Shown: in pieces, positions 43,164 through 54,500 of the stretch
How the letters are laid out: each line of letters opens with the position of its first letter
Position numbering within the stretch: the stretch's first letter is position 1
DNA from: an uncultured Psychroserpens sp.
Lineage (GTDB): Bacteria; Bacteroidota; Bacteroidia; Flavobacteriales; Flavobacteriaceae
Direction of reading: 5' to 3'
NCBI RefSeq assembly: GCF_947492715.1
Contig: NZ_CANLNS010000001.1
Coordinates: 1,178,001 to 1,242,000, forward strand
Length of the DNA stretch: 64,000 bases
The notes under the pieces: generated by a model
What the model was told of the DNA's origin: nothing
What the model saw: only the letters and a program-made list of their open reading frames with translations
Databases searched by the model: none
Translations under genes and position numbers: made by a program

Positions 43164-45164
43164 TTAGTTTTTGATAAATTTTTGACTTTTTATTGATGTT
43201 CCAGATACTATTCTTAGAATATAATTACCAGGAGATAGTTTTGATACATCTATTGTTGGTGTTTCGAGTTTTGAATTCAAGACTCTCTTTCCAGTAACAT
43301 CAAAAATTGAATAAATGGTAGAATCATTAAGCTGTAACGATTCAATATTTATAACATCCTTTGCTGGACTTGGATAAATAATTAATTCATCTGTTAAGGA
43401 ATTTTCTAAACCAAGTGTTGCGCCTTCTACAACCTCTAAAGGTGTATTAATTGAAGGGTTAGTAACTGTATCGATAATTCCAGAAGGCCAATAAATAACA
43501 ACGCTATTTATAGTTGCGTCAGTACCAATTCCAATATGTGTATTTAATGAGTTCATATATCTAAATCCGTCACCACTTTTCACATCTCTTATTCTAATTC
43601 CAGATGGTGTATGTACTTCTACACGAGCGCCAATACCTTCAAGGTTACTAACTGTTCCAACTGTATGAATTTTAATCCAGTTGTTATTACTTTCAGCGTT
43701 ATTAATATATAAGTTTCCAGAGTTAAAAGCATCGATATAACCGTCATTATTTAGATCTCCATAAGATCCAGATCCAGGAAAGACGTTGGTGTAAACATTA
43801 AATGTCATATCACCATTTCCAAATAAGATATTATTTCCAGAGACTAAATCTAAGTTACCATCATTATCGAAATCGAAAGTTACCGTTTCCGTAGAGTTAC
43901 TTGTAAGCGTATTTATATTAGAACCAGCAGAGATATCTGTAAACGTACCGCCGTCATTTCTCATAAGTTTGTGAGCACCAGAACTAGCACCAACAAATAC
44001 ATCCATATCGCCATCGCTATCGAAATCTCCCCAAGCGGCAGACCACGTTTGCATTGGATCTGCTAAACCAATAGCAGCAGCATTCTCTGTATAATTTTCA
44101 TTTCCATCGTTTGTATGCATTTGGTTTGTTCTACGCGCTGTTTCACCACCACATTTAGCGATAAACATATCTAAGTCACGATCATTATCATAATCTATCC
44201 ATATAGATCCATAGTTTCCTCCAGAAGCATAATCTCCTAGTCCACCTTGATTGAAAGATAAATTTCCACTTCCATCATTTAGATAATATACATTAGGTGC
44301 CACATCATGACAAACAAAGGCATCGAGATTTCCATCATTGTTAATGTCTACAAAATTAGAACGTTGAGAGAATACATCTTGCGGGCCAGAAACTTCTGTA
44401 AATCCAGTTCCAGTAGAGTTTGCACGCATAAACGTAACACCACTACCAGCACCATATAACAAATCTGTATAACCATTTTCATCGTAATCTGCAGCCGCTA
44501 AACTCCAGGTTGGAAGAAAATCTGCGCTAGGTGTTGTAATATTTTTTGTTGTAAAACCTCCACCAGCATTTTGTTCTCTAATATTCACATTTGTCTGAGA
44601 AATTGAAACCATGTCATCCAATTTATCACCATTCATGTCTACAACAGCAATTCGGTAACTTCCAGACGAACCAGACGATTGCGATGTAAACGTTATAGGC
44701 ATTGGAGGCGGTGGCGTATAGTTGATTGCTTCTAAACAGAAAGCAACATCTGCAAGTCCTGTTCCTTGGAAATCATAGATTTGAATAACTAAATCGTCTC
44801 CAACTGTCCAACCGTTTATGCTTTCGGTAGCAAAAGTATCTGTACAAGCAATTTCTGTTAAGCCATCAGAACTCCATACTACAATCCCAGGATTTCCAGG
44901 GTCTTCAGAAGAGAAAAATAATCCATTAGTGGTTGCGGTCCACGTAAAGAACTGATCCCGTCCCGAAGTTCTACATGACCCTTGAACACCACTATCGGTT
45001 GTTCCATCAGTAGAAAATGGTAAATTAAATGTAGGAGATGCGCATCCTGTTCCTTCAACCGAAGGCGTAATAGGAATTGCTCCTGCAAAATTGTCATTAG
45101 CAGGTTGTCCAAAAGACAGAGAGCAACATGCTAAAATTGTTAATACTAGTAATTTTGATTTCAT
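43164..45164 (-). CDS. FG-GAP/VCBS repeat protein with T9SS sorting domain (paralogue)
   Basis: A 666-residue protein sharing most of its FG-GAP, ASPIC/UnbV and sorting regions with the neighbour at 40694 (for example NLDAFVCHDVAPNVYYLNDG and GGLGDYASGGNYGSIWIDYD). It lacks the fibronectin domain and has a different N-terminal domain of about 160 residues (PANDNFAGAIPI, an animal-protease-appended type fold). The pair arose by tandem duplication. Secretion by type IX is indicated by IYPSPAKDVINIES and the IKSQKFIKN end. Confidence 0.92.
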   Translation of the reverse strand: MKSKLLVLTILACCSLSFGQPANDNFAGAIPITPSVEGTGCASPTFNLPFSTDGTTDSGVQGSCRTSGRDQFFTWTATTNGLFFSSEDPGNPGIVVWSSDGLTEIACTDTFATESINGWTVGDDLVIQIYDFQGTGLADVAFCLEAINYTPPPPMPITFTSQSSGSSGSYRIAVVDMNGDKLDDMVSISQTNVNIREQNAGGGFTTKNITTPSADFLPTWSLAAADYDENGYTDLLYGAGSGVTFMRANSTGTGFTEVSGPQDVFSQRSNFVDINNDGNLDAFVCHDVAPNVYYLNDGSGNLSFNQGGLGDYASGGNYGSIWIDYDNDRDLDMFIAKCGGETARRTNQMHTNDGNENYTENAAAIGLADPMQTWSAAWGDFDSDGDMDVFVGASSGAHKLMRNDGGTFTDISAGSNINTLTSNSTETVTFDFDNDGNLDLVSGNNILFGNGDMTFNVYTNVFPGSGSYGDLNNDGYIDAFNSGNLYINNAESNNNWIKIHTVGTVSNLEGIGARVEVHTPSGIRIRDVKSGDGFRYMNSLNTHIGIGTDATINSVVIYWPSGIIDTVTNPSINTPLEVVEGATLGLENSLTDELIIYPSPAKDVINIESLQLNDSTIYSIFDVTGKRVLNSKLETPTIDVSKLSPGNYILRIVSGTSIKSQKFIKN

Positions 45165-45181
45165 AACTCTTTATTTATAAT

Positions 45182-46549
45182 TTATTCACATTCTCCGCTA
45201 AGAGAATTAATCCATTCGTCGATTAGTCTAACACCTTCCGCGTGTTTTAAAGTTCTTCCTAATAAAGGCATTCTGTTTTGCTCTTCAATAGAGTTGACTC
45301 TAAATCGAAGGACAGACGCATCAATGTCTCCAGGAACAACAATATGTGTTGCGCCAGCAATTTGAGTGTCTGGTGTTACACATAATCCTTTATTTGTATC
45401 GTCATCGTTTTCATTAAAAGCGAATCGCATAGGTCTATACTCACAATAGCTTTCTTCTGAATGACAATGTGCACAATTAATATCTAGGTAAGAGCGAACT
45501 CTTAATTCTAAATCTAGAGATTCATCTTCCCATTTTACAGTAGAAACTATAGATGTAGGAAGGTTATCTTCTAGATATCCGAAGTTTATCCATTTTTCTA
45601 ACTGGTTAAAGGTGCCGTCTGTATAACTTAAATCTCTATTAAGGTTTTGAGGTTTTGGTCCAATAGGTAAAGGTGTACCAAATTTATTGTGACATGTGAA
45701 ACATTCATTTCTAGAAGGAATTCGATAAGTAGCATTATTTGTAATACCATTTTCTATCCATTCAACATCTGTAAAGCTTCCTGCATTAGTGAAAGTTGCT
45801 TCAGTTTGTTCATCATTCCAAACATATTTTGCAAAATCCCATCCATCTTCAGTCATATACATTAATCGCGTTTCAATTATTCTAGTTTCATTACTAGGTT
45901 GAACATTATCGTAATAGAAATTCTTAATGAGCACTGAGCCAATTGGGAAATCTAATGGTGTAAAATCACTATTATAACTTGCCTTTGTCCCATCGGGCAT
46001 CCAAACAAATCGCTTTTTATGAGCGTAATCTGTAAATAAGGTAGAATTCAAATTGTAAGGTAACACTCCGTATACAGGGTCTAAATCTTTTAAAACTCCT
46101 TCAAAGAAGTTGTATTCTGAAAGCGTCGCATATGGGATGTCGTCTAAATTAAAATTTACAGGTGATGTAGGTGTTACCACAACAGTTACAGTACCTGTGG
46201 CACAATTATTATTGTCACTACAAATAGTGTATTGAAATGTATCGGTCCCGACAAAATCTAAAGTTGGTGTATATAAGATGACATCATCTGAAGGATTGTT
46301 TGGCGTATTATTTGGGTCTAAAATTTGAGCAGTACCATTTTGCGGAGTTTGAGCAGTAAGTGTTCCAGTGTTAGGAACATTAGTGTCATTTAACAATACC
46401 TGAATTTCAATAGCGTTATTTTGAGAAACCTCCACAGAATCTGCGTTAGCCTCAATAACTATAGGTACATAATTGTCGTCCTCACTGCATGAGTAGAAAG
46501 TTACAATGAGTATAACTATGCTAAGTAAATTGAGGTAATTTTTTAACAT
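45182..46549 (-). CDS. CxxCH lipoprotein, SO2930-like, with Ig-like domain
   Basis: A 455-residue lipoprotein (FYSCSEDDN, Cys about 20). Residues 35-135 form a cadherin/Ig-like domain (NNAIEIQVLLNDTNVPNTG). The rest has two CxxCH haem-attachment motifs, ECFTCHNKFG and NCAHCHSEES, and matches the plan of the diheme SO2930 family. It is an outer-membrane or periplasmic electron-transfer protein. Nearby FG-GAP/ASPIC proteins share an operon direction with an 18-bp gap, and the three may act together. Confidence 0.83.
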   Translation of the reverse strand: MLKNYLNLLSIVILIVTFYSCSEDDNYVPIVIEANADSVEVSQNNAIEIQVLLNDTNVPNTGTLTAQTPQNGTAQILDPNNTPNNPSDDVILYTPTLDFVGTDTFQYTICSDNNNCATGTVTVVVTPTSPVNFNLDDIPYATLSEYNFFEGVLKDLDPVYGVLPYNLNSTLFTDYAHKKRFVWMPDGTKASYNSDFTPLDFPIGSVLIKNFYYDNVQPSNETRIIETRLMYMTEDGWDFAKYVWNDEQTEATFTNAGSFTDVEWIENGITNNATYRIPSRNECFTCHNKFGTPLPIGPKPQNLNRDLSYTDGTFNQLEKWINFGYLEDNLPTSIVSTVKWEDESLDLELRVRSYLDINCAHCHSEESYCEYRPMRFAFNENDDDTNKGLCVTPDTQIAGATHIVVPGDIDASVLRFRVNSIEEQNRMPLLGRTLKHAEGVRLIDEWINSLSGECE

Positions 46550-46925
46550 TTATAGTAAAATTTGGATAGTAAATATAGTTACAAACCCATCAATCCTTAC
46601 AATTAATTAGTTGTAATACACTTTTTATCAGACGACAAGGGTCTAAATGCTAAAAAAATCTATAAAACAATATTAGTTGGTTAGGAACTTTGCAAAGGTT
46701 CTATTAATTAAACAACTTAATTATGAAAAACCCTACTTTTATATTAGAAATAAAGTGTTATAATCCTTGTTTTGTCAAACAATTCATAATCAAAAAGTTT
46801 ATTTTTTCAAGAGCGAATACCTTTTCTAATCGTTTTGAATACTAGTTAGCGTTTAACCAAGAGGAATGAACAATTTCAAGAATTGTAATAATCTCTTTAG
46901 TAACATATTGACAATATAATATCAC
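46550..46925. other. Intergenic gap, no feature seen
   Basis: A 376-bp AT-rich region between the CxxCH lipoprotein start and the asd end. I see no ORF with support, no strong hairpin and no repeat shared with the rest of the window. Confidence 0.6.
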
Positions 46926-47915
46926 TTAAACTAAATTATTAGCCACCAAATATTCTGCAATTTGAATTGTGTTCGTAGCAGCTCCTTTTCTAAGGTTGTC
47001 ACTTACAATCCACAAGTTTAACGAATTGGGTTGCGACGTATCTCTACGAATTCTTCCAACAAAAACATCATCTTTACCATTAGCATAAATAGGCATTGGA
47101 TAGGTATTGACGTCTACATTGTCTTGCACTACAATACCAGAAGTTTCATTGAGTAACTGTCTTATTTCTTGAACGTTAAAGTCGTTTTCAAATTCAACAT
47201 TTACGGCCTCACTATGACCACCTGCAGTTGGGATTCTAACTGCAGTTGCAGTTACAGCTATGGTGCGATCATCTAATATTTTTTGGGTTTCATTTACCAA
47301 TTTCATTTCTTCTTTGGTATAGCCATTAGCTTCGAAAACATCACAATGTGGAATAGCATTTTGATGTATTGGATATGGGTAAGCCATTTCTCCTTTAACA
47401 CCTGCCAACTCATTTTCTAATTGCCTTACCGCTTTTACACCTGTACCTGTTATAGATTGGTATGTAGATACTACAATACGCTTAATCTTATATTTTTTAT
47501 GAAGAGGAGCAAGAGCAACAACCATTTGAATGGTTGAACAATTGGGATTAGCAATAATTTTATCGTCAGAAGTTAAGGTATTTGCATTAATTTCGGGTAC
47601 AACTAATTGTTTGCTATGGTCCATTCGCCAAGCTGAAGAATTATCAATGACAGTAATACCTGCTTCAGCAAATTTAGGAGCCCATTCTAAAGATGTGCTT
47701 CCACCAGCAGAGAATAAAGCTAACTGCGGTTTCATGTCAATAGCATTTTGCATGCTAACAACTTTGTAGTCGTTCCCTTTAAAAGAAATTAATTTACCAA
47801 TAGAACGCTCTGAAGCGACAGGAATTAATTCCGAAACAGGAAATTGTCGTTCTTCAAGAACTCTTAGCATAACTTCGCCAACAAGACCAGTGGCACCAAC
47901 AACTGCTATTTTCAT
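46926..47915 (-). CDS. asd: Aspartate-semialdehyde dehydrogenase
   Basis: A 329-residue enzyme that reduces aspartyl phosphate to the semialdehyde for lysine, threonine and methionine synthesis. The NADP motif GATGLVGEVMLRVL is at the N-terminus; the catalytic Cys is in NPNCSTIQMV and the His in GGHSEAVNVEF. The length is normal and no partner gene of the pathway is adjacent. Confidence 0.96.
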   Translation of the reverse strand: MKIAVVGATGLVGEVMLRVLEERQFPVSELIPVASERSIGKLISFKGNDYKVVSMQNAIDMKPQLALFSAGGSTSLEWAPKFAEAGITVIDNSSAWRMDHSKQLVVPEINANTLTSDDKIIANPNCSTIQMVVALAPLHKKYKIKRIVVSTYQSITGTGVKAVRQLENELAGVKGEMAYPYPIHQNAIPHCDVFEANGYTKEEMKLVNETQKILDDRTIAVTATAVRIPTAGGHSEAVNVEFENDFNVQEIRQLLNETSGIVVQDNVDVNTYPMPIYANGKDDVFVGRIRRDTSQPNSLNLWIVSDNLRKGAATNTIQIAEYLVANNLV

Positions 47916-47986
47916 AAGAAAAAGGTTTACATATAATATTGAACAAATGTAGTTATTATATCATTTTGAGGTCTAAAAAAAAACAT

Positions 47987-48016
47987 AAAAAAACCGCTTC
48001 ATTTAATGAAGCGGTT
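47987..48016 (-). terminator. Terminator after mscL
   Basis: Perfect AACCGCTTCAT/ATGAAGCGGTT, loop of three, with a T run on the minus strand. Confidence 0.9.
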
Positions 48017-48051
48017 AAAGTTAAATATATAGTGTAGCGATTAGTTACAAA

Positions 48052-48453
48052 CTATTTTTTTAAGGCATCTCTTATTTCTGTCAATAAATCAACTTCAGAT
48101 GGTCCAGCAGGAGCTGGCTCTTCGGCAGGAGCCTTTGTTTTGTTATAAGCTTTTACAATAATAAATAGAACAAATCCAACGATTATTAAATTAATGATGG
48201 CGTTAATCCACTTACCATACATGATGGCATTTTCTGGTTTTTCAACAGTTCCATCGGCGGCCATAACGGCAGGAGATAGAACGTGCTTCATGTCTTCAAA
48301 GCTAACACCTCCAGTAAAATGACCCACTAACGGCATCATAATGTCGTTTACAAATCCACTTACAACCAGTCCCATTGCACCAGCAAGTAAAACGGCGACA
48401 GCAAGATCAATGACATTACCTGTCATTATAAATTCTTTAAATTCTTTAAGCAT
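48052..48453 (-). CDS. mscL: Large-conductance mechanosensitive channel
   Basis: A 133-residue MscL that opens under membrane tension. The N-terminal MLKEFKEFIMTGNVIDLAVAVLLAGAMG contains the amphipathic helix and first membrane helix; FINDIMMPL-type segment (FVNDIMMPLVG) and the second helix IINLIIVGFVLFIIVKAYN follow, then a charged C-terminal helix EVDLLTEIRDALKK. Standard length and order. Confidence 0.95.
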   Translation of the reverse strand: MLKEFKEFIMTGNVIDLAVAVLLAGAMGLVVSGFVNDIMMPLVGHFTGGVSFEDMKHVLSPAVMAADGTVEKPENAIMYGKWINAIINLIIVGFVLFIIVKAYNKTKAPAEEPAPAGPSEVDLLTEIRDALKK

Positions 48454-48527
48454 AATTAATGTATTAAGTTAGTTATTAGAACCCTAAAATAACTAAAAAA
48501 AACGAAATGTTAAAAAATGAAAACGAC

Positions 48528-49634
48528 TCATTTTAAGACAATACGCTTTACACGTTGTGAAATAGCAGTGATAATTTCATAAGAAATGGTATTTGCAGAT
48601 TGGGCTAACTCCGAAGCATTAGACGCTTTTCCAAACACAATGACTTCATCGCCTTCATGACATTCTATATGGCTTATATTAACCATAATCATATCCATAC
48701 AAACGTTTCCAATTATAGGTGCTTTTTTATTATTGATAACAACATATCCTTTTCCGTTACCATATTGTCTGCTTATACCATCTGCATGACCAATAGGTAT
48801 CGTGGCTGTTTTTTCGTATCCTTTACTGGTATAAGCCCTATTATAACCTACAGTTTCTCCTTTTTCTATCTTATGAATTTGAGAAATAACAGATTTTAAT
48901 GTTGCAATGGGTATCAAATTATGGTTCTCTTCTTTAGAATTTCCAAAACCGTATAAACCAATTCCGGTTCTTACCATATCGAGATGGGCTTCCGGATAAT
49001 TAATAATTCCAGAGGTGTTTGTAAGATGAAGTATAGGCTGATAATCAATAGATTTTGAGAACTGCTCAGCTATTTTTTTAAAGTTAATAATTTGAGATTC
49101 TGTGAAGTCCTTTTCGTTTAAATCTTCACTTGCTGCCAAATGAGAAAACAATGATGCCGCCTTTATAGATGAGGTATTTTTAAGTTTAGATACGATATAG
49201 TCTACATCATTTTCCCAAAACCCCAAACGATTTAAACCCGTATTAAACTTAATATGTACAGGGTAGTTTGTTTGGTATTCCTGTGTAGCTATTTCAATAA
49301 AGGCATTTAAAACTTTAGCATTGTATAAACTCGGTTCTAAACAACGTTCAATTAATGTTTTGAAATTAACAGCCTGAGGATGTAAGACCAAAATAGGAGT
49401 CGTAACTCCTGCATCTCGTAAGGCTACACCTTCGCTAACATAGGCAACAGCTAAATAATCTACATCTAAATCTTGAAGGTAATTGGCAATGGTAACGGCA
49501 TCGCTACCATAGGCAAATGCTTTAACAACCGCTAAAATTTTAGTGTTAGGTTTAAGTTTAGACTTAAGATACTCGAAGTTGTGTTTGAGCGCTTTTAAGT
49601 CTATTTCTAAAACAGTCTCTTTAGCTTTGGGCAT
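48528..49634 (-). CDS. alr: Alanine racemase
   Basis: A 368-residue fold-type III PLP enzyme making D-alanine for the cell wall. The PLP Lys lies in [13 protein letters not shown] (near 38; the usual KANAYG is KAFAYG here). [12 protein letters not shown] and the C-terminal Tyr region [11 protein letters not shown] complete the active site. Its start overlaps the tdk stop by 14 bp, so the two are co-transcribed. Confidence 0.94.
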   Translation of the reverse strand: MPKAKETVLEIDLKALKHNFEYLKSKLKPNTKILAVVKAFAYGSDAVTIANYLQDLDVDYLAVAYVSEGVALRDAGVTTPILVLHPQAVNFKTLIERCLEPSLYNAKVLNAFIEIATQEYQTNYPVHIKFNTGLNRLGFWENDVDYIVSKLKNTSSIKAASLFSHLAASEDLNEKDFTESQIINFKKIAEQFSKSIDYQPILHLTNTSGIINYPEAHLDMVRTGIGLYGFGNSKEENHNLIPIATLKSVISQIHKIEKGETVGYNRAYTSKGYEKTATIPIGHADGISRQYGNGKGYVVINNKKAPIIGNVCMDMIMVNISHIECHEGDEVIVFGKASNASELAQSANTISYEIITAISQRVKRIVLK

Positions 49635-50274
49635 TGGTTTTACTGTCTTTGTTAGAAATTTCTTCTGGATCAGTAACCTTCATATGTCTAATTTTATCAC
49701 GCAACATTGCCTTATAAAAAGCAGCCCGACTCAAAGGTTCATATTCATCAACTTCTCCAAGTAAAACAAGTGCGTCACTAGTGGCTTTACGATAACTGTA
49801 TTGTGCCAAGTTTCCTGTTCTTGTGCATATAGCATGTACTTTGGTTACATACTCTGCTGTGGCCATCAAATTTGGCATAGGACCAAATGGGTTTCCTTTA
49901 AAATCCATATCTAAACCTGCTACAATAACACGAATACCTTTATTAGCCAAATCGTTACAAACCCGTACTATTTCATCATCAAAAAATTGAGCTTCATCAA
50001 TTCCAACAACATCGCAACCATCTGCCAAAATAGGAATATTTGCCGCAGCTGGAACAGGTGTAGACCTAATTTCGTTTGAATCATGAGAAACGACCATATC
50101 TTCGTCGTAACGAACATCAACCGCTGGTTTAAAGATTTCAACTTTTTGTCTAGCAAATTGGGCGCGTTTAAGTCTTCGAATCAATTCTTCCGTTTTGCCA
50201 GAGAACATTGAGCCACAAATGACTTCAATCCATCCAAATTGTTCTTTATGATTTACTGTATTTTCGAGAAACAT
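49621..50274 (-). CDS. tdk: Thymidine kinase
   Basis: A 217-residue type II thymidine kinase for pyrimidine salvage. P-loop [19 protein letters not shown] near 24, Walker-B/DE motif [13 protein letters not shown] near 90, lasso region with [15 protein letters not shown]. The zinc-binding cysteines of many homologues appear only partly. Overlaps alr. Confidence 0.95.
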   Translation of the reverse strand: MFLENTVNHKEQFGWIEVICGSMFSGKTEELIRRLKRAQFARQKVEIFKPAVDVRYDEDMVVSHDSNEIRSTPVPAAANIPILADGCDVVGIDEAQFFDDEIVRVCNDLANKGIRVIVAGLDMDFKGNPFGPMPNLMATAEYVTKVHAICTRTGNLAQYSYRKATSDALVLLGEVDEYEPLSRAAFYKAMLRDKIRHMKVTDPEEISNKDSKTNAQS

Positions 50275-50377
50275 TTTGTAATTTTAACACTAAAACTCAC
50301 CTAAAGTTCGTTTTGTATAAAGGTGGCGTAAATTTATTAAAAAACAAAAACCTATTTGGGAATAAAAAATAAAAGTT

Positions 50378-51112
50378 ATGAAGAAGAAGCTGGAAGCAGA
50401 TTTAATAAGCATTGCTCATAGAATTTTAAAACTTAAAGGAAAGGAAGATGTAGTAAAATTGCATGCTGAAGTTGCTGCCTTGTATGAAAAATTAAGCGTT
50501 CTCAAGTTTGCAAACGAAAACTTTGAGGGCGATTTGCCAACAATTGGAAGCAATTCATCATTCTTTGGAATGCTTGATACGGCATTCAACAATAAAGTAA
50601 GTGACAATATTGAAATTGAGGATAAAATTTACGTTAATCTTGATGAAAAAGAAGACGACCATATTTATGAACCAGTGATGGAAAAAATCAAAGATATGGT
50701 AGCCCAAATGCCACAGGAAACTCAGCAAGTTGATGAACTCGTTGAAACTGCTGTTGCAGAACAACCAAAGACAGAAACTCATTTAGAAGATATTACAGCA
50801 GGTTTTGAAGAAATTCCTGTTTTTGAACCCGTATCTGAAGTTAATGAAAATTTGAAGCAGTCGTTAAATGACAAGCTCAAAAATGGTGGATTAAACATTG
50901 GACTTAATGATAAATTAGCTTTCATAAAACATCTCTTTAATGGGCAAGTTGAAGATTACGAACGTGTTTTATCCCAGTTAAAAACAATAAGCTCACTTAA
51001 AGAAGCAACACATCTTATAAAAGACATTGTAAAACCAGATTATAATAACTGGGAAGGTAAAGAAGAGTTCGAAGAACGCTTCTTAGCAATTATTGAGCGT
51101 AAGTTTCAATAA
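50378..51112 (+). CDS. Unknown flavobacterial protein, 244 residues
   Basis: An acidic, mostly helical protein. Residues 1-45 form a helix pair (ISIAHRILKLKGKEDVVKLHAEVAALYEKL), a low-complexity acidic middle (about 85-150) follows, and the C-terminal 90 residues are conserved-looking (LNDKLAFIKHLFNGQVEDYERVLSQLKTI, KPDYNNWEGKEEFEERFLAIIERKF). This architecture recurs as an uncharacterised gene in Flavobacteriia. It diverges from tdk with a short intergenic region. Confidence 0.78.
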   Translation: MKKKLEADLISIAHRILKLKGKEDVVKLHAEVAALYEKLSVLKFANENFEGDLPTIGSNSSFFGMLDTAFNNKVSDNIEIEDKIYVNLDEKEDDHIYEPVMEKIKDMVAQMPQETQQVDELVETAVAEQPKTETHLEDITAGFEEIPVFEPVSEVNENLKQSLNDKLKNGGLNIGLNDKLAFIKHLFNGQVEDYERVLSQLKTISSLKEATHLIKDIVKPDYNNWEGKEEFEERFLAIIERKFQ

Positions 51113-51132
51113 GAGTTTTCGACTGCCAATAG

Positions 51133-51513
51133 ATGAAAACAACCAAAATAATCTATTGGATTTCTACAATCCTTGTAGCACTAGTATTTCTGTATTCTGC
51201 TCAGATGTACTTTTTTAAAACAGAAATGATTAAAGGCTTTTTTGAGCATTTTAATTACCCAACCTATATTGTAATTCCACTTGCTATAGCTAAAATTGCA
51301 GGTGTTGTTATGATTCTATGGCGAAAAAGTCAATGGCTAACAGAGTGGGCCTATGCTGGTTTTTTCTTCGACTTAGTTTTAGCGACAGCAGCACATCAAG
51401 AAGCTGGTCATGGATTAGGTTTATCGGCAATGGCAATTCCTGTACTAATAATATCTTATTTCCTAGGGAAACAGGAAAGACCTAATAATTTAGATATACC
51501 CAACCAAGAATAG
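51133..51513 (+). CDS. DoxX-like membrane protein
   Basis: A 126-residue protein with four membrane helices: 6-24, 44-64, 74-92 and 98-116, with the pattern LYSAQMYFFKTEMIKGFFEHFNYP and LAIAKIAGVVMILWRKSQWLTEWAYAGFFFDL typical of DoxX-like proteins. Function unknown. Its 3' end overlaps the convergent large gene by 32 bp. Confidence 0.83.
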   Translation: MKTTKIIYWISTILVALVFLYSAQMYFFKTEMIKGFFEHFNYPTYIVIPLAIAKIAGVVMILWRKSQWLTEWAYAGFFFDLVLATAAHQEAGHGLGLSAMAIPVLIISYFLGKQERPNNLDIPNQE

Positions 51514-54500
51514 GTTTTTCTCCAGTATTTAAATACAAAATATAAAAATAAGTACCAACTGGTAAAAGACCTAAGTTGTTTGGTATGCCTTTATTTGGTG
51601 TGCCATCCCAGTCGTTTTTGTAGTCTTTGCTTTCGTAGACTAGGACACCCAACCTATTATATATTTTGAGACGATTATTCGGATATTCTTCAATACATTC
51701 TATGGAGAATACATCATTTAAGCCATCACCATTAGGAGATAACCCTTCAGGAATGTATAGACAAACGTCAACCGTAACTTCGGCATCATCCATGTTATTG
51801 GTATCATCTCTATCTGGTTCCTCTAAGTTGCTTAAAATTGCAGTGTTCAGTAAATCTGAAGCGGATGAAATTTGAGCTACTATTGTTAATGTTTCAGATT
51901 GATTACTATCTAACGCATCAATAGACCAAATGAATGTGGATTGGTTAAATACTCCTGCAGAAGTTGTTGCAGATATAAAGCTCATCCCACTAGGAAATAC
52001 ATCGAGAATTTCAATAAGTGTTCCTTGTGAGGTTCCTAAATTTGTGGCTGTAATTTGAAATGTTACTTGATCTCCAATTGAAGCTTCTTGTGGCGATACC
52101 GCTTTCAAAATTTCAATATCAACATCCGAATCATCGTCTAATACGGTTAAGGTCGCATTAGTTTGGGAGGTGTCAACGTTGTTCTGTGACTCAAAATTAT
52201 TAGTATCATTAAGATAGACTCCTGGTGTATTTGAAGATACAACAACACTAAAGGTACAAGACGAAACACCATCTGGGAAAACCAAATTAGTAACACCAAC
52301 AAAATTATCTCCAGTAGTTCCTATAAATGTAGCCGTACAACCATTACTCATTACCCAATCTGGCGCCGAAACCAATGTGATTTCCGCAGGAAATACATCT
52401 GTAAATGAAATATCACTTTGAGACGGATTTGAAGGTAAATTAGTTATAGTAAACGTCAAAGTGCTTTCTTCTCCAATAGTAATAATTTCGGGATTATAAC
52501 TTTTGTCAAGAACTGGAGCTACGATTTGAACATTACTTATAGACGTGTTGGTTTCAGGAGAAATTTCAGAATTATCATTTTCATTTGGAGTTGCTATGGC
52601 AATGTTATTATAAGCACCTCCAAAGTTTGGAGCAGTAACCGGAATTGTAATTCTTATTGTTGATCCAGCGTCCATGTTATCAATGGTTCCAGTAACAACA
52701 TTATTGTTTATGGCTAAACCAGAGATGCAAGTTGCATTACCATTAGTTACCACACATGATGGCGAACCATTAATAGTAAAAACATTATTAATAGTATCTT
52801 CAAACGAAATGTTAATGGCATTCGAACTGTTTTCACTATTGGTAATATCTATAATCCAATCAAAGTTTTGATTAATATTTACTTGTGTAAATTCTGGAAA
52901 TGTTTGAACCACCAAGTCCACGCAAGGTGCAATAAAGGTGACAACATCATCTTCATTGTTCGCTGGGTTATTGTCAAAAGAACTATTAGCATGATTAATT
53001 TCAACCATATTATAAACAGGAATAGCATTAATATCGCAATCTGTTTCCCAATTTACTGTAACATGAAAGCTTACCGAACTATTGCCAGGCAAATTCCAAT
53101 TATCGGCTTCGGTAATTTCCCAAAATATGTCAGGTTCTCCATTTTGGGATATGCCATCTAACGGTACACCAATATTTGCAGTATTAATTGTTGAGCATTC
53201 GGCATCTCCAGTCGTTGACACGCATTCTACGGCAACTAATGTGCCAGTGTAGCCAGTATTTCCTAGATTTTCAGTGAAATCTATGAGCTCAATAACTGTA
53301 TCAAGATCACTAAGATTTGAAGCGGTAATCTCATAAATAACATTACCAGCTTGCATCGTATTATCTGGAGATTCTCCAATAGGCAATGTTGGACTTATTT
53401 GCGTTTTTGAAACTTCCAAATTTATAGTTGGACATGCTTCGGTTGCAGGTAACATTACAAAGTCTGTTTGCGTACTGTTTTCAATATTGGAGTCAAATAT
53501 ATTTGGTTCAAGAATATTGGTTCCACTTCTAATATTAGCCATACTAATATCTGTACTGAAAGAACATTCGGGCTCTAGAAATATCGCTACAGTGGTAATG
53601 GTAACGGTTGCACCGACAGGCAAAACAAAAGCGTCACTCACCCAAAACAGCTCATCTACATTTATGGTGACATCCTCGCAACTCACATTTCCAGTGGTTT
53701 GAGTACAGGTTACTGTAAGAATCTGCCATTCTATTTGTGGTGATAAATTTTGAAGAAAAAATGCAATACTGGCATCCAATGGGCCATTATTACAAACGGT
53801 CGTTTCAAAAGTGACTTCTTCATTCCAATCGGCTACTGTATCAGGATCTGGATCGGTTTGAATGGTATCAATACAAATATCAGTAAGCTGACATAATTCG
53901 GCTTCTAATAACTGAGTTATCACAGGATCAGACATACTAGGCGATATATTTTCGTGATCTAACTCTATCCTAATAGTACTAGATACGGCAATAGGTTGTT
54001 GTTCTACAGCGCATGAAGGATCTAAATATTCATAAACCATTTCAAAAGTAACAGAGCCTCCAGCAGTAAATACGTGAGGAGTGCCAATTGTAAACATAGT
54101 TGTAGTTGCACTAATCAAATTAGGCGATCCAGGAGCTAAACCCGAAACATCTGGGCATTCTGTGTCATTCGTTGTGCCAATACATTCAATAGATTCTAGA
54201 CGTACGTTTGGTCTCCCATAGTCTAAATCTGAAACCAAAGTAAGTTCACCTACAATATCTGTAAGTGGAAAATCTATAGCGCTGTTATTGGTAATCGTAA
54301 ATTGATAGGTTACAAAACTATTCCAAGAAGGGATGGGAGTGCCTTCTGGAGGAGACACTTGAGTGTGGGCTATTGAAAAATCGATGGCGACATCAATAAC
54401 ATCAATAGAAATTAGAGATTGATTGTTAGAATCATTGGTGTCTGTGGTACCATCTGGAGGAGTAATAATGGCGTTAATAGCAATACCTCCAACTTGAGAA